Source: Ypsolopha sequella (Eukaryota > Arthropoda > Insecta > Lepidoptera > Ypsolophidae). Taken from it: a stretch of 64,000 bases of DNA. The translations under genes were made by a program, and so were the position numbers. Shown here in pieces: positions 44,600 through 55,812 of the stretch. The stretch covers positions 5,146,001 through 5,210,000 of the forward strand of contig OW203991.1 of the NCBI GenBank assembly GCA_934047225.1, read 5' to 3'. The notes under the pieces were generated by a model, which did no database searches, was not told where the DNA came from, and saw only the letters and a program-made list of their open reading frames with translations. How positions within the stretch are numbered: position 1 is the first letter of the stretch; every line of letters starts with the position of its first letter.

Positions 44600-44824
44600 G
44601 GGAAGAATAATTTAATGTTTGAGGGTGTTCAACTTCACAATAAATTACCGAAGACCGTCAAAGCATCAAAATCAATTATTGTTTTTAAAAAAGCGGTTAA
44701 AAGAGTATGTACTAAAACATGTCACTATAATATAAGTAGACGAAATACAACTAACTTAGTTTGTACACAACCTGTTTACTACACAATTAAATATTTAAAT
44801 AAAATTTTGATATCAATGGATTAG
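44600..44824 (+). pseudogene. non-LTR C-terminal fragment
   Basis: The frame ending with TAG at 44822-44824 reads FEGVQLHNKLPKTVKASKSI and on to IVFKKAVKRV. This matches the G-V-x-L-x-N-x-L-P ... FKK signature that ends many insect LINE proteins. Only the last ~70 residues survive. Confidence 0.5.
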
Positions 44825-44894
44825 TCATATATACATACAGATAAGCTTCTCATTATAAGTGAACATTTTATTTGTTCTTTATGAGAAACAAACG

Positions 44895-45300
44895 CCTTAA
44901 GAGGAGGCCTTCCTTTTTAACAGTTTTTGAACAATTGTACTGAATCTACCACAGACGCAATCAATATGAAACTTATATATATATATATGTTTTTTCAAAC
45001 CTTTATCTTTACGTTGTAAGTAGCGTTACCTAATTGGAAAACTTTCGTTCGATAGATTTTATTTCTGAAAATAGTCTCTTTTTGAGTGTTTTTCTTTTCT
45101 CAAAATCTTGTTTATTAACCATGATGTAAGTTGATAAATGACTTAAATGCAATATTGTAATTTTCGACGATTTTTATCTTAAAATTAGACTCGTTCTGAA
45201 AAAGGTTCGCGCGCATTTTGCCGCACGCGGCTTTCAATTTTATGAAAGTTAGTCTACGAGTTATAATTGCAAAGCCGCTGTGCGCCTAAGGAAGGTCTCT
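44895..45300. repeat. repeat I, copy 1
   Basis: AGAGGAGGCCTTCCTTTTTA, CTGAATCTACCACAGACGCA, CTTACGTTGTAAGTAGCGTT-like and AGTCTACGAGTTATAATTGC; inverted copy at 59600-60055. Confidence 0.75.
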
Positions 45301-45379
45301 AGTAACTGACGAAAATGCGTCAACTTTTTGCTGCCGTGTCGATGACCTAACCGGCAGTCTCATCGGTCCATCGAATTGC

Positions 45380-45592
45380 TTAAAGTTTGAGCCTGCCGTA
45401 TTGAGCTTTTTTGGTGAACGCAAAAAGTCGGGAAATAAGATGTAGATATGTGTCGTAACGTAACTGTGACTTCTTTGAGAGGCTAATGTTACTACATGGA
45501 ATTTCGTCGAAGGTTTTCTTATCTAGAAGTTTGGGATGTTCGCATTTTGCAAAGGAATGCCAAGTGCTGTCACCACATTGTGGGGTGTCCAT
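45380..45592 (-). other. unrecognised ORF, 70 codons
   Basis: Minus frame MDTPQCGDSTWHSFAKCEHP then KLLDKKTFDEIPCSNISLSK. It lies just past repeat I. Not recognised; no supporting context. Confidence 0.2.
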
Positions 45593-45599
45593 GGAATGT

Positions 45600-46325
45600 T
45601 CTTATAATATTTTAGGCTGAGTCCATTAAAATTATCTAGATCTATGTTTTAGTCGAGCTAAAAATCGTGAAATTTGAGTAATATTATCTTAACAACAAAC
45701 CCCTAAAATACGTAAATTTAACGGTTTTTTACCAAAAGTGTAGCCGAATGTGCTTTTATTGTTTTAGATAAAATCAAAAAATTAATACGGGTCAAAGATC
45801 GAAAATCTTATCTACATTAATAATATAATAACATTAATAACCAAAATTTATGTCTGAAAATGTCTAGTTTCTCCCGAAACAAGTTCAATTTTGCGCTTGC
45901 GACGAAATCGGCACGATTGTATTGTCCTCGCAAGTTTCATGGAGCGTGCACCTTATGGCGAAATGAATCAGCATCACATTTGGCCACGCCCACAACTGAG
46001 TTTCTCGCGTCATGATAGCTCATTGATTCTTAAATATTGATTTACGGTTTTATTTATTTATTTAAACAATGCACAGCACACGTATTCATGTTTCATTTAA
46101 AAGGAAATGACATTTTCACAAACATTCGGTAAACACATATTTACTAAACAATTTTAAACAATCGGTAAGAACAGACACCAAAGTACAATATTAAATTTAA
46201 AAGTGTCGTCACTAATTATTTCAGGCCAAGTCCAGGAAATTTATTGGGCTTTAAATTAAAGTAATTTTGTTTGAATTTCCAACTCAATTTTCAAGCCTCT
46301 AACTTAAACGGTTAATTAATTAATT
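45600..46325. other. no gene seen
   Basis: AT-rich, without open frames of interest and without a repeat partner I could recognise. The same holds for 42590-43560, 46425-47060, 53950-54990 and 57550-57980. Confidence 0.4.
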
Positions 46326-46329
46326 ATAA

Positions 46330-46422
46330 GGCTGTGACATATGTATACGAACGGACAAACAACGGAGTCTATTATCTGTAATGGTTCCTTTTTACGCTTT
46401 GGGTACGGAACCCTTAGAAGTT
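46330..46422 (+). repeat. fragment of the GGGTTCCG element
   Basis: GCTGTGACATATGTATACGA ... GGTACGGAACCCTTAGAA, corresponding to the last ~90 bp of the element at 44274-44537. Confidence 0.5.
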
Positions 46423-47064
46423 GTCAAAATATGATATTCTTAGCAGACAGTTTCTTGATTGTAATTAGAATTCAATATTATGTACATACCCAGAACTATA
46501 AAATAGGTATAGTTTTCAGAAATAGAGCACAAAGATCTACAGAAACTTTGTGAGGAACTGAATTATAATGCGTCATGCTCATAACAGCTTCAAAGTCAAA
46601 CCAAACAGAGATGGTTCAGCCAAGTAGCTGAGTGGCTGGACTTGGCTTGAAAGTTAGACGGGAAGGCAACTTTCTAACAAGCATCACGAGTGATGGTGCA
46701 GTTTAATTTAGATTAACCTTACGTGGGTAATTGGATATTGTGTGCAAGTACGTGTTGCTATGGCATCTATCTTGTTATTTACTGAACTATTTATATTGTG
46801 ATACGCGCAACCCTTTGTGCGCAAGGCCGATTTGCAATAGGTGGGTTTTTCTTTCTTGTTTTCTTCCCACTTATATCTTGTTACTTTTAATAATTAAAAG
46901 TAAATGTATGTATAAAAAAAATTTGAATGTATAAAAAATAATATCTTATATTCAATAATATATTAAAAAAAAGTTAATATAACCTTTATAAAATCTGAAA
47001 ACACTATGCCTAAGTAGTAAAAAAAATTGAGAAAGTGCATGATATAGACAGACAAATAAAAAAA

Positions 47065-47240
47065 AAGTCGCGAGGTGTCGCGGGACACTCGGTCGGAACG
47101 AAATTTCTTTCGATACTGATACTCAACCCCATCCCGTATTATGAAACGCGGTAAGAAGCGTTAGCGATAAACAAGTGTATGAAAGCGATACTTTGAAAAC
47201 GTAACGGTCGAAATGTTACGCTTTTTTCAGCCTAGCCCAC
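47065..47240. repeat. repeat V, copy 2
   Basis: See 33655-33840. Continues AAAACGTAACGGTCGAAATG TTACGC, comparable to 34068-34095. Confidence 0.5.
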
Positions 47241-47308
47241 ATCCGCTAATCGTCTGAAGTATGACGAGCGATAAAAAACTCCGCCTCCTTTCCAAAAAAC
47301 CTTTCCAG

Positions 47309-47425
47309 ATTTCTTTATTGTACACAGAAACACGAACACAAACAGTTACAGTAAAAGGCATGTACATATGGGTTAGCTTGTCTTATCTCTAATAAGAGAT
47401 CTCTTACAGCAAACCATTGAGGAAA
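47309..47425 (-). mobile_element. LINE 3' UTR fragment, minus strand
   Basis: The minus strand reads GGTTTGCTGTAAGAGATCTC, TTATTAGAGATAAGA, ... TGTGTACAATAAAGAAATC. The layout (GGTTTGCTG...AGAGAT...TGTACAATAAAG) is the same as in the other lepidopteran LINE 3' ends in this window. Confidence 0.55.
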
Positions 47426-47599
47426 CAATTAAAATTCAAATGAGAGTAATCGTACACGTGCACCAAAATTAAGTTTGACTAAATATAAAAATGTAATATA
47501 AAAATACATAAAAATATAATATAATAATAATGTAATTACTTCTACATATTATTATATGCATAAAATACATACCATAAGTATACATATATTATAATAAAA

Positions 47600-48215
47600 G
47601 AAATAAATAAATATATATACATATGTATATATAATATATTCTTATTTAGAAAGCGAAAAGTGGTAATCTTTCAGCTTTTCCTTGAATGAACTGATAGTAC
47701 GACAGTCACGAATACAATAAGGAAGAGCATTCCAAAGTGTGACTGCTTGGACATTAAAAGAATTACCATAAGCACCAGTATTGTGTGCTGGAGTGACATA
47801 GTTCCAGTACGTAGGGGTCTGTCTCTGATTAAAAATTCAAAACGCTCACTTAGGAAGCGGCGGAAAGTGGATTCTTAAGTATGTTAAATAGGTAGGATAA
47901 AATATGAAAATTTCGGCGAAGACGGATTGGCAACCATTTTTACTCTTTCCGAAAATGAGAGACGTGATCAAATTTACGAAGACCAAAGATAAATCAGATA
48001 GCTAAGTTTTGAAGACGTTCAAGTTTATTTAATAATGCCTCGTTGATATCAAGAAGACAAACATCACCATAGTCGATAATGGGAAGAAGAAGCATAGTAG
48101 ATGCTAGTGATTGTTGGCACTTGGTGGAATTTATAAAACATTGCTTAAAAAAACACTTATACTTATCCACATATATGTGTCCTATAATATCAAAACCTAC
48201 CAAATCCAAAAACAA
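47600..48215 (-). pseudogene. decayed non-LTR RT C-terminal fragment
   Basis: On the minus strand, 48215-47994 reads ...LLLPIIDYGDVCLLDINEAL and on to NKLERLQNLAI, the conserved post-RT block in which a Y-G-D stretch is followed by N-L-Q-N. Reading through a stop and frame shifts, it continues as IFGLRKFDHVSHFR, then LRRNFHILSYLFNIL, then a SFKEKLKDYHFSLSK-type end near 47640, followed by an AT-rich tail. At least three inactivating changes are visible, so this is an old copy. Confidence 0.7.
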
Positions 48216-48689
48216 ACTTCTAGAACGTAGTTATACCACGTGATTACTTTCAAAGCGACGCATCAGTTACAATTTTCAAAAGCAGCTAAATCCAGCTCAA
48301 GACCATGTTAAACTCGTTTAATTTTTTTTTTCATTTTCAAATCATGCCAAATCCAACCATGTTTAACGTGACAAAAACTGCCAACTCCATAGTTCAGTAT
48401 TATCAAAACTCACCAAATCCACCTTTTTTTGTTTGGAATAATCAAAAGCTGCTACTCGTATCTCCATATTTGAAACCGATTTTTCTCAAATATATCGTAT
48501 ATTTCTCAGTTTATTATAATGAAAAACAACAATAAATGGCAAACTTAATTTCATAGTGTAATAAAATATTATAAAAAAGACGAGGGTATATGAATAACTA
48601 AAAACAGATCATATCTCAAAAATATCAAAAGTGGAGATAGCAGCTTTTGATATTATAGGACACATTGTACTTATCAAAAAAAAAATTTT

Positions 48690-49151
48690 TATTAGGTTGT
48701 CTTGGGTACAACTCACTGGAAATCAGACGAGGAAAGCACCAGCTTGCGGTCATGTGTAGAATTCTTCGGGGAGATATTGATGCTCCAGATCTGCATGGTA
48801 AGCTGTGTCGATTTTTCACTCCCACTAATTATCTTCGCGGCCGTAAGCACAGGTTTTTCGCTGTGCCGTCGTGTCGCACAAAGGCGCGATCTAACTCACC
48901 CATACCGCGTACTCTTCTCTCCCTCAACGCTCTTCTAAACGCCAATCAGGAATGTGATCTGTTTGCTGATGGTTGGCAGAAAATATTGTCAGAGTGTTTG
49001 TGTTTTTGTGAGAAGGCCTGTTTCTGACTTTACGTGTTACTCTTATTTATTTTAGTTGATTGTACCATTTTATGTTTGTTTTACTATCTTTAATTATTGT
49101 AATTGGTTTGTCCGTTTTAATTAAAGTAAATAAATAAATAAATAAATAAAT
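48690..49151 (+). mobile_element. 3' end of a non-LTR element (RT C-terminus, 3' UTR, AAAT tail)
   Basis: The plus frame to the stop at 49025-49027 reads LGYNSLEIRRGKHQLAVMCR and continues to ILRGDIDAPDL, the cysteine-poor C-terminal domain found after RT in jockey/CR1-type elements; compare LGMVGYNQLEVRRELALASY in the 62 kb element. A short 3' UTR and an (AAAT)n run at 49126-49151 follow. The 5' side is abruptly truncated at about 48690. The sequence after the tail (GTGGATAAGTGCAAG) continues an older LINE sequence broken by this insertion. Confidence 0.75.
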
Positions 49152-49541
49152 GTGGATAAGTGCAAGTGTTTTTTTTAAGCAAGGTAGAAGAAGCGTTTTT
49201 GAAATCTGAAAACGAATCTGAAGACATCCTTTGCATATTGAATAGTTAATGAGATTTACAATGACATTATTCTATTTCTTGCATACACTTTGTAGTCAGA
49301 CAGTTCAGACTGGACTGAAGCTTTCATGTTATGTCAAAGTACTGATTTATGAATGACGATCATTTGCTTTCAAATACATTCCTAGAAGAACAGCTTTAAA
49401 TCTCTGCATAGTATTTTCCAGTTTCATTGTATACGTGTCTTCAACTAGTAGAGTACTAAAACATGAAATTGCTATAATGATAGCAACAAAATGCAATTTT
49501 TCGTGACTCACGCGCGGCGTTTCGTTGTGACGAATTAGATT

Positions 49542-49808
49542 TCACAATCGAGAAGTGGGAAGGTATTCCGAACCGTATTCTGTGGCAATACGGTCGTAGG
49601 TTTTTGTAAAGGTGTTATTATTATTGCAATTCCATCTTGTTTTGTATGGCATATCTATGTAATTTATGTACGTGACGCCATAGGCAGCACAATGGTTTAT
49701 GCTCATTATTTTGTGTTTGGAAGTCGCAAATTCCGTAAATAATAGGCGAACGTGGTGTTTTCGACAAAATTTCAATATTCTACATTTTTTATTTTTTACA
49801 AATGGCAA
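49542..49808 (-). other. unrecognised ORF, 88 codons
   Basis: Minus ATG-initiated frame starting MPFVKNKKCRILKFCRKHHV, then TEFATSKHKIMSINHCAAYG. Balanced composition, no known motif, no copy elsewhere in the window. Probably a decayed element or chance. Confidence 0.2.
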
Positions 49809-49973
49809 CTTTGAAGGCCGTGGCAGGTAATGTAATACTTTTCCGACGTTTTACCAGTTCTTACAGACCATAGATAATATGGCATTCTCTTTCGAAACCC
49901 AGGATTGAAAAATTTGTGTAGAAATTAAAAGCACCTTGTCTAAGTTTAAATTACGAGTATGTAAATTATTATA

Positions 49974-50147
49974 ACATACGGCTTGAACACTCACGTGTGA
50001 TTGTTGTTGACTATCCGTTTCACCGATACAATTTCGGCATTATAAAAGGCGGGTTTCGTTCTTAGGACGACACTCGCCGAAATTGTATCGGTGAAACGGT
50101 TGGCATATAGTCAACAACAATCACACGTGAGTGTTCTAGCCATATGT
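49974..50147. mobile_element. foldback family O, full palindrome
   Basis: ACATACGGCTTGAACACTCA, CGTGTGATTGTTGTTGACTA and GTTTCACCGATACAATTTCG on the left are mirrored on the right (GTATCGGTGAAACGG, GTCAACAACAATCACACGTG, AGTGTTCTAGCCATATGT). Confidence 0.85.
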
Positions 50148-50302
50148 AATAACATTTTAGTATGTCTACTCACGCGAGTTTTAATAATATTACGAGTATG
50201 TGACTTATATTATATTATATTATATAGGTATATAACAGACAAAAACACTAATTTAGATACGACTGTCGACTGTCTTTCAGAGAGTAGGCAATTAGGCATA
50301 TA

Positions 50303-50534
50303 CACTGGCCTGCAAAACTAAGTACTACACTTTTTAAATTTGATTTTTTTCTAAACTATAGAAGTTAGAGATTTAAAATAAAAAACGTTTTATAGCAAAT
50401 TTTATCAGATTTCTTTGAAACTATAGGGAACTATAAGGACAACTTCACTATGTGATTATTTTAAATCTCTAACTTCTATAGTTTAGAAAAAAATCAAATT
50501 TAAAAAGTGTAGTACTTAGTTTTGCAGGCCAGTG
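50303..50534. mobile_element. mariner-like MITE with ~78-bp arms
   Basis: Between TA dinucleotides: CACTGGCCTGCAAAACTAAG, TACTACACTTTTTAAATTTG, TTTTCTAAACTATAGAAGTT, AGAGATTTAAA; the right arm is its almost perfect inverse, ending CTTAGTTTTGCAGGCCAGTG. Confidence 0.85.
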
Positions 50535-51060
50535 TACTACGAGATTTCGATGACTACGAGTATCAAGTCTTCATAATTGTGCTACAAGCGAAACACACCT
50601 CTTTCATTTCTTACACTCTTTTTTTTCTTCGTTAGTATATTTTTTTGGTCTGCATACGTCCTTCTAACGACGGCCAGGATGGCAATTCTGACAATTTGCG
50701 AAGGGTCAAGGCGGGTGATTTTTAGAAGTTTTTCATACATAAACGTATCAAGCTTTTAAAATAAAAACCTTTTATCCCGATTCATAACATGTGTTGTGTA
50801 GACGTTTTTTTAAGAAATTTTTCTTAGTAGAAAATTATCATCACATGGCATTTATGACTCGATTAACGAAGTCGTAGGAAAAATATAGTGAGTGAAAAAT
50901 GTTCCGAGAATAGCCACCTAGGTCAAACTCTACCTAAAACTAACAACAATTATTATTATTTATTTAAATAAAATTATACCCGAAAGTTGAGTTTCTATGA
51001 AAACGGTAAACCTTAGTCTCACTTAGCTTTAAATTGGATTACGCCATTCTCATAACGAAA

Positions 51061-51151
51061 TTACGAAAGGTTTTGTTGGCCTCCCCAATAATAAATTAGT
51101 AAAAATTACGAAAGGTTTTTTTGGCCTCCCCAATAATAAATTAGTAAAAAA
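51061..51151. repeat. two tandem 45-bp units
   Basis: TTACGAAAGGTTTTGTTGGC then CTCCCCAATAATAAATTAGT; second unit from 51106 with one T for G. Confidence 0.9.
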
Positions 51152-51459
51152 GCCGTGTCTGTGCACTGAGAAAAAATTCTGGTTCCGTTAACCTGAATAT
51201 AGTTCATTTAAACAGAAAACATTGTACTATATGTGACGTCTATATTTATTGTTCAGTTTACTTGAACAATCTAATTCAAGTAAATATAACATAATTCTGT
51301 TTTTGTTTACAAGGTTTTTTTTACAAAACGATCTGGTAGTATTGTAAAAATGTTTTTTCTCCGTGTGCATTGAATATTTTTGCAAAAATTTTAATGAAAT
51401 GGGTTATTAGAATTATACTTTTAACTCTCGCGTTTCGTACACATTATAATATATATTAT

Positions 51460-51614
51460 CGGGTCTACCGCGATCAATTTTTACCTTTTTTACGAAAAGG
51501 AGGACACCCGACGTTCCGAGACAGTTGTCTCGAGTCACATGTATGAAACTGTCTCGAAACGTCGGTTGTCCCCCTTTTCGTAAAAAAGGGTAAAAATTGA
51601 TCGCGGTAGACCCG
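51460..51614. mobile_element. MITE family W-like element in an extended palindrome
   Basis: CGGGTCTACCGCGATCAATT ... AATTGATCGCGGTAGACCCG, with inner arms (CCTTTTTTACGAAAAGG, ACGTTTCGAGACAGT) also pairing. The interior differs from the other two W copies; the ends are the same. The flanks are themselves inverted (51443-51631). Confidence 0.8.
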
Positions 51615-51654
51615 ATAATATATATTATAATAGAATTATACCGAAAAAAATACT

Positions 51655-51880
51655 TATTATACTGCCAAAACTACAAAATTTACAATAACATTTTTGTCTG
51701 CCTGTCTGTGTCTGTATGTATGGTATGTTCCATTTTAACTCGAGAACTACTCAACGGATTTGGAAGCGAGTTTCTTTATTATCATCGTAGTGACCCTGTT
51801 CAATATATAGGCTATAAAGGGTTTTAATAAAATAACGCCCAAGCCGAAAACGGAGCAGTGTTGAATAAACGCGGGTGGGG
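51655..51880 (+). mobile_element. Helitron-like element, diverged second copy
   Basis: CTGCCTGTCTGTGTCTGTAT, TTTTAACTCGAGAACTACTC, TCGTAGTGACCCTGTTCAA, GCCCAAGCCGAAAACGGAGC and AATAAACGCGGGTGG correspond in order to 61100-61280. The terminal CTAG is not preserved. Confidence 0.5.
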
Positions 51881-52149
51881 TCACAGGCAGGGCACATACC
51901 TGCTATAATACTTTACACACTAATATCTGAATTTATTCGTTCAGTGAATAATTGTGCGACTTTAGTTAAAAGTTATTCACAGCGTCGCGGAAGCCGGGAG
52001 TATCTAGCGACGCCGAAAATCGAGCATGCGAGGACGGAGAACGCGCCCGCGAGGCCGAAGACTCGCATGCTCGTTTTTCGGCCTCGCTAGCTTTGTTTGG
52101 GACATTGTCAGTTTGTAAATTCAGTTGAGAGGGAGTGAGAGCGCTTATG

Positions 52150-52192
52150 TCATTTGTTTCCTGTAAGCCACGCGGGCGAAGCAGCTAGTTGT
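52150..52192 (+). mobile_element. Helitron 3' end fragment
   Basis: GCCACGCGGGCGAAGCAGCTAG followed by T; same terminal sequence as 39626-39660 but on the plus strand. Confidence 0.4.
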
Positions 52193-52483
52193 GAGTTTGT
52201 GACATAAAATAATTAGACAGAAAAGTAAATATTTGTACCCCATTTGACATCGTCACCGGCATTGTTAGCTGTTTTTGTTTTGCATTTTGTAACTTAGCTG
52301 TTTCCTGTAAATCTATTGTTTGTTTGATTTTCATTGTTTATTCCTTTGAATAAATTACTGGAAGTGCGATGACTTTTGTGTAAAAATAACAGACTGTATG
52401 AATACATAAATAAAATAAAATTGCGTGCAAATTTTACGAGATTCTGTATAGTTATTTCTCCTTGAAAACTCGTATCTAATATA

Positions 52484-52745
52484 CAAGGTGAATTTGTGAA
52501 CATCGTCCAAATTCATACTTGAGCCTTGGTAAGTGATCAGCATCATGAACCAATAACAATTTTTATAAAATTCACATAATGAAATTTCGACTCCCCATAG
52601 TGATTCACTCAGGACTGGGAGTGAATTACTATGGGAAGTCGAAATTTCAATTTACGAATTTCACAAAAAGTGTTATTGATTCATGATGCTGATCACTTAC
52701 CAAGCCTCCAGTATGAATTTGGACGATGATCAAAAAGTCACCTTG
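52484..52745. mobile_element. mariner-like MITE family A, copy 2
   Basis: Same ends and TA flanks as copy 1. The downstream 200 bp (52748-52952) is also shared with copy 1. Confidence 0.8.
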
Positions 52746-52747
52746 TA

Positions 52748-52952
52748 TATTAAATAATATCTAGCATTTCTATATTTTAGTTTGCAGTTGACGATAGCAA
52801 GTAGCCTATTCTGGAGTGGCATTTTCCCTGCGGTCCGAAATAGGTTTACATCGCTAAAATCGATTAAGAAAGTATGAAGTGAATGGCTTATGATCCATTG
52901 TAATTCTATTTCGGACCGCAGGGTTTACTTGTATATATTCCGATAAATTGCT
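52748..52952. repeat. repeat B with inner hairpin, copy 2
   Basis: Essentially the same 205 bp as 15196-15400, in the same position relative to a family A MITE. Confidence 0.75.
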
Positions 52953-53187
52953 CAAACCATGAGAATTGGTGTCGAAAACGACCTCATTTCAAGAAATATT
53001 TCTATCGAGCCGAATTTCTCCAATCGCGTTTCTGTTTTAACAGATCCCTAGAAAAAGATTCCAAAAATAATATACTGTTTTATTAAAATAATACATTATT
53101 TACTGAAGTAGATATGCAAGTTCGTAAAGTGTCAATTTTTTTTCCGTACCGCCTTAAAATCTATATAGTTATATAAACGAATACTGT

Positions 53188-53348
53188 AGCCGATTCTGAA
53201 GGCTTTAATTTTAGTTTTAGTGCTGTCAAAACTAAATTTTCATCGTTGCAAAATAGTTCATAAGTGTGAAGAACAGAAGCTAAATTACTTTGGAAAAATT
53301 TAAGTCTTGACAGCACTAAAACTAAAGTTAAAGCCTTCAGAATCGGCT
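53188..53348. mobile_element. MITE family P, intact copy
   Basis: AGCCGATTCTGAAGGCTTTA and ATTTTAGTTTTAGTGCTGTC pair with GACAGCACTAAAACTAAAGT and AAAGCCTTCAGAATCGGCT. Degenerate copies: 13265-13430 (full) and 41178-41262 (left half). Confidence 0.8.
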
Positions 53349-53439
53349 TTATTGACTAACTGACTGATCTTTCAACGGCCAGACCGAACGGCTGGACCTA
53401 CTAATACAAAATGATGTATTTCTCAACTTACAGTTTTTT

Positions 53440-53930
53440 ACAGGTGGTTGGTTTAACTGGACACCTGACGCTAGAACATCAACAACACCAGGTTTTCAAG
53501 GGTTCATTGGAAGAAACTAGGTCTCTCCTCATATTGAAGAAAATATATCGATCTTTTATCTAGGGATTCCACCTATAAACAATGTTCCAAGATTTATACA
53601 ATTAAAAAAAAAAGTTTTCAACCCTCTTTTTTTTTGTTTTCAAACGTTCGTTTCAAAGACGCGGCTAAGAGATCAACTTGATTTTTTTTTATAAAATAGG
53701 CAATAGAAATATGAAGGATTTTTTTCCCTACAAAATATTTCAGTATTACTATTAGCTAAAAACACACCAATTTGTTATTTCGCTGCGTGATCACTAGTAT
53801 TACGCGTCCAAGAACAAGAGGCCAAAGAGCCAATATATAATCGCCTCAATGAAAAGCGAATAAGGTCTTTGCCATTAGACTAAATTGTGCTGGACGGGAA
53901 AGTTGCTAGGGTAGGCCATACTCTTAACAA
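53440..53930. repeat. repeat J, inverted copy
   Basis: TTTTCAAACGTTCGTTTCAA, GACGCGGCTAAGAGATCAAC, GATCACTAGTATTACGCGTC, AGACTAAATTGTGCTGGACG; the reverse of 38815-39110. Confidence 0.65.
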
Positions 53931-54994
53931 AAAAAAAATTATATATCTTATGTAAGAACATGAATGAAAGAAAGACGATTAGGTGACAGTGGCAGCAAGT
54001 GACACTTGAGTGTTAAGCTGAGGATGGGTTTAGAAACTTCATGACTTGCCATTAATGGTGTCTTTTACTTACTTAAACTCCGGCCGTTCATTCGAGAGAA
54101 TGGTGACGTTTGCAAATGTCAGGGGATAAAACCTTTTTTTTACTGTTTTGCATTTCAATATTTTATATTTATCATGATGATTTTAGGGTAGATTGTATAT
54201 CGTTTAAATGTCCCATTTGTTAATAAAAAGTATTTTTGTCGTATATATTTTCCACTTCCTAGTACAAAACTTAATAAATCAGCTGACTCAATTTCTACGT
54301 AAAAGTTAAAAAAAAGCGCAAAAAATATTATTTTTGGCGAAAAGTTGTCTATTAGCGATACTGTGTTCACTTGAATTTAAGAACCTTATATAGAGGTTGT
54401 CATTTTATTTATTTATTTTATTAATATACAAAGATAGAAGCCGAATGAAGTTATTTGTTTAATCAATAAAATGTTATTTCTGTCAAATCAGCAATCATAA
54501 TGCATGCAGTATGAATCCTCGACTTTTTGAATCGACATTTCAGAAAAAGGTTTATAATATCTGCGGTGTAAAGCAGTGTTGTCGTATTATAAAACTGATA
54601 TACCTTACCAAATAATAAGATCGTATATATATTCTATTCCAGGGTTTTTATTTATAAAAAAAGTTTAAATAATCATGATTTGGATTTATTTCGTCCCATT
54701 TGTTGTACCGTTGATATTTTTTTAACGTCCCTTTATTTATTTTTGTCGTGAAGAAGCTCTTGTTCACTTGTAGTATTTTTTCGAGATATCGCCACACTCC
54801 ATCTGTCATCATTCTCTCGAATTAACGGCAGCAGTTTAGCTAGTTTTATTACGTGAAAACTTGTCTAGAAAGTTATTTTTTCTTATCAGCAGTTTAATGG
54901 GTATACTGTTATACAAAGGGTAGTATTTGAACGAGCGAATATAAGAAATGTATACTTGTCGTTGTTGGTTCTTGATGGAACATTTGAAACATAA

Positions 54995-55150
54995 TAACAC
55001 CAATTCGGCGCAACATAACTTGACTTAATTGACAGGACTAAACTTAATTTGAGTGTTCTGCCTTTTTCTTTCTGTACCGGAAAGACAAAGACGGGACGCT
55101 CAAAATAAGGTTAGTCTTGTTAGTTGTGTTGCGCCGAATCGACCCAATTG
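54995..55150. mobile_element. foldback element with CGGCGCAAC ends
   Basis: AATTCGGCGCAACATAACTT, GACTTAATTGACAGGACTAA ... AGTTGTGTTGCGCCGAATCG. GATTCGGCG(C/T)AAC also appears in the 68-bp tandem units at 43.6 kb. Confidence 0.65.
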
Positions 55151-55189
55151 TCAATAAAACAAATACGTGGTAACTGTTCCACTTTTATA

Positions 55190-55451
55190 CAAGGTGACTT
55201 TTTGATCATCGTCCAACTTCATACTGGTGGCTTGGTAAGTGATCAGTATCATGCATCAATAACAATTTTGGTGAAATTTGCAAAATGAAATTTCGACTAC
55301 CCATAGTGATTCACTCGGGACTGGAACTGAATTTATATGGGAAGCCGAAATTTCATTATACGAATTTCACAAAAATTGTTACTCATCCAAGATACTGATC
55401 ACTTATCAAGCCTCCAGTATGAATTTGGACGATGATCAAAAAGTCACCTTG
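55190..55451. mobile_element. mariner-like MITE family A, copy 3
   Basis: CAAGGTGACTTTTTGATCAT ... GATCAAAAAGTCACCTTG between TA dinucleotides. It is inserted into the left arm of a larger palindrome (55142-55672). Confidence 0.8.
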
Positions 55452-55455
55452 TATG

Positions 55456-55630
55456 TATATTACACTAGCGACCGGTTTCGTTATAATAACATCGTCAGGC
55501 TATTGGATACGAATCATGACATGGAAAATGTGATGATGGAAAACATGATGGAAAACCATTTTCCATCTCATGATTCGTATCCAATAGCCTGACGATGTTA
55601 TTATAACGAAACCGGTCGCTAGTGTAATAT
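55456..55630. repeat. near-perfect 175-bp palindrome
   Basis: TATATTACACTAGCGACCGG, TTTCGTTATAATAACATCGT, CAGGCTATTGGATACGAATC then the exact inverse on the right, around a short ATGATGGAAAACATGATGGA loop region. The arms extend outside: ACTGTTCCACTTTTATA (55173-55189) pairs with TATAAAAGTGGAACAGT past 55627. Confidence 0.9.
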
Positions 55631-55812
55631 AAAAGTGGAACAGTTACCAAGAATGTGTTTTATTGACAAGAGCGAATATAAATTCAAATTTAAGGTGTCA
55701 AAAATACTGAATACCTATAGCGTGCTAAAATACTAAGTGGGCTAAAGACTGTGGGCGAATAAAAATGTTGAAAATACAAATTTGAGTTGAGTTTATTTTT
55801 AGCTAATACTGA

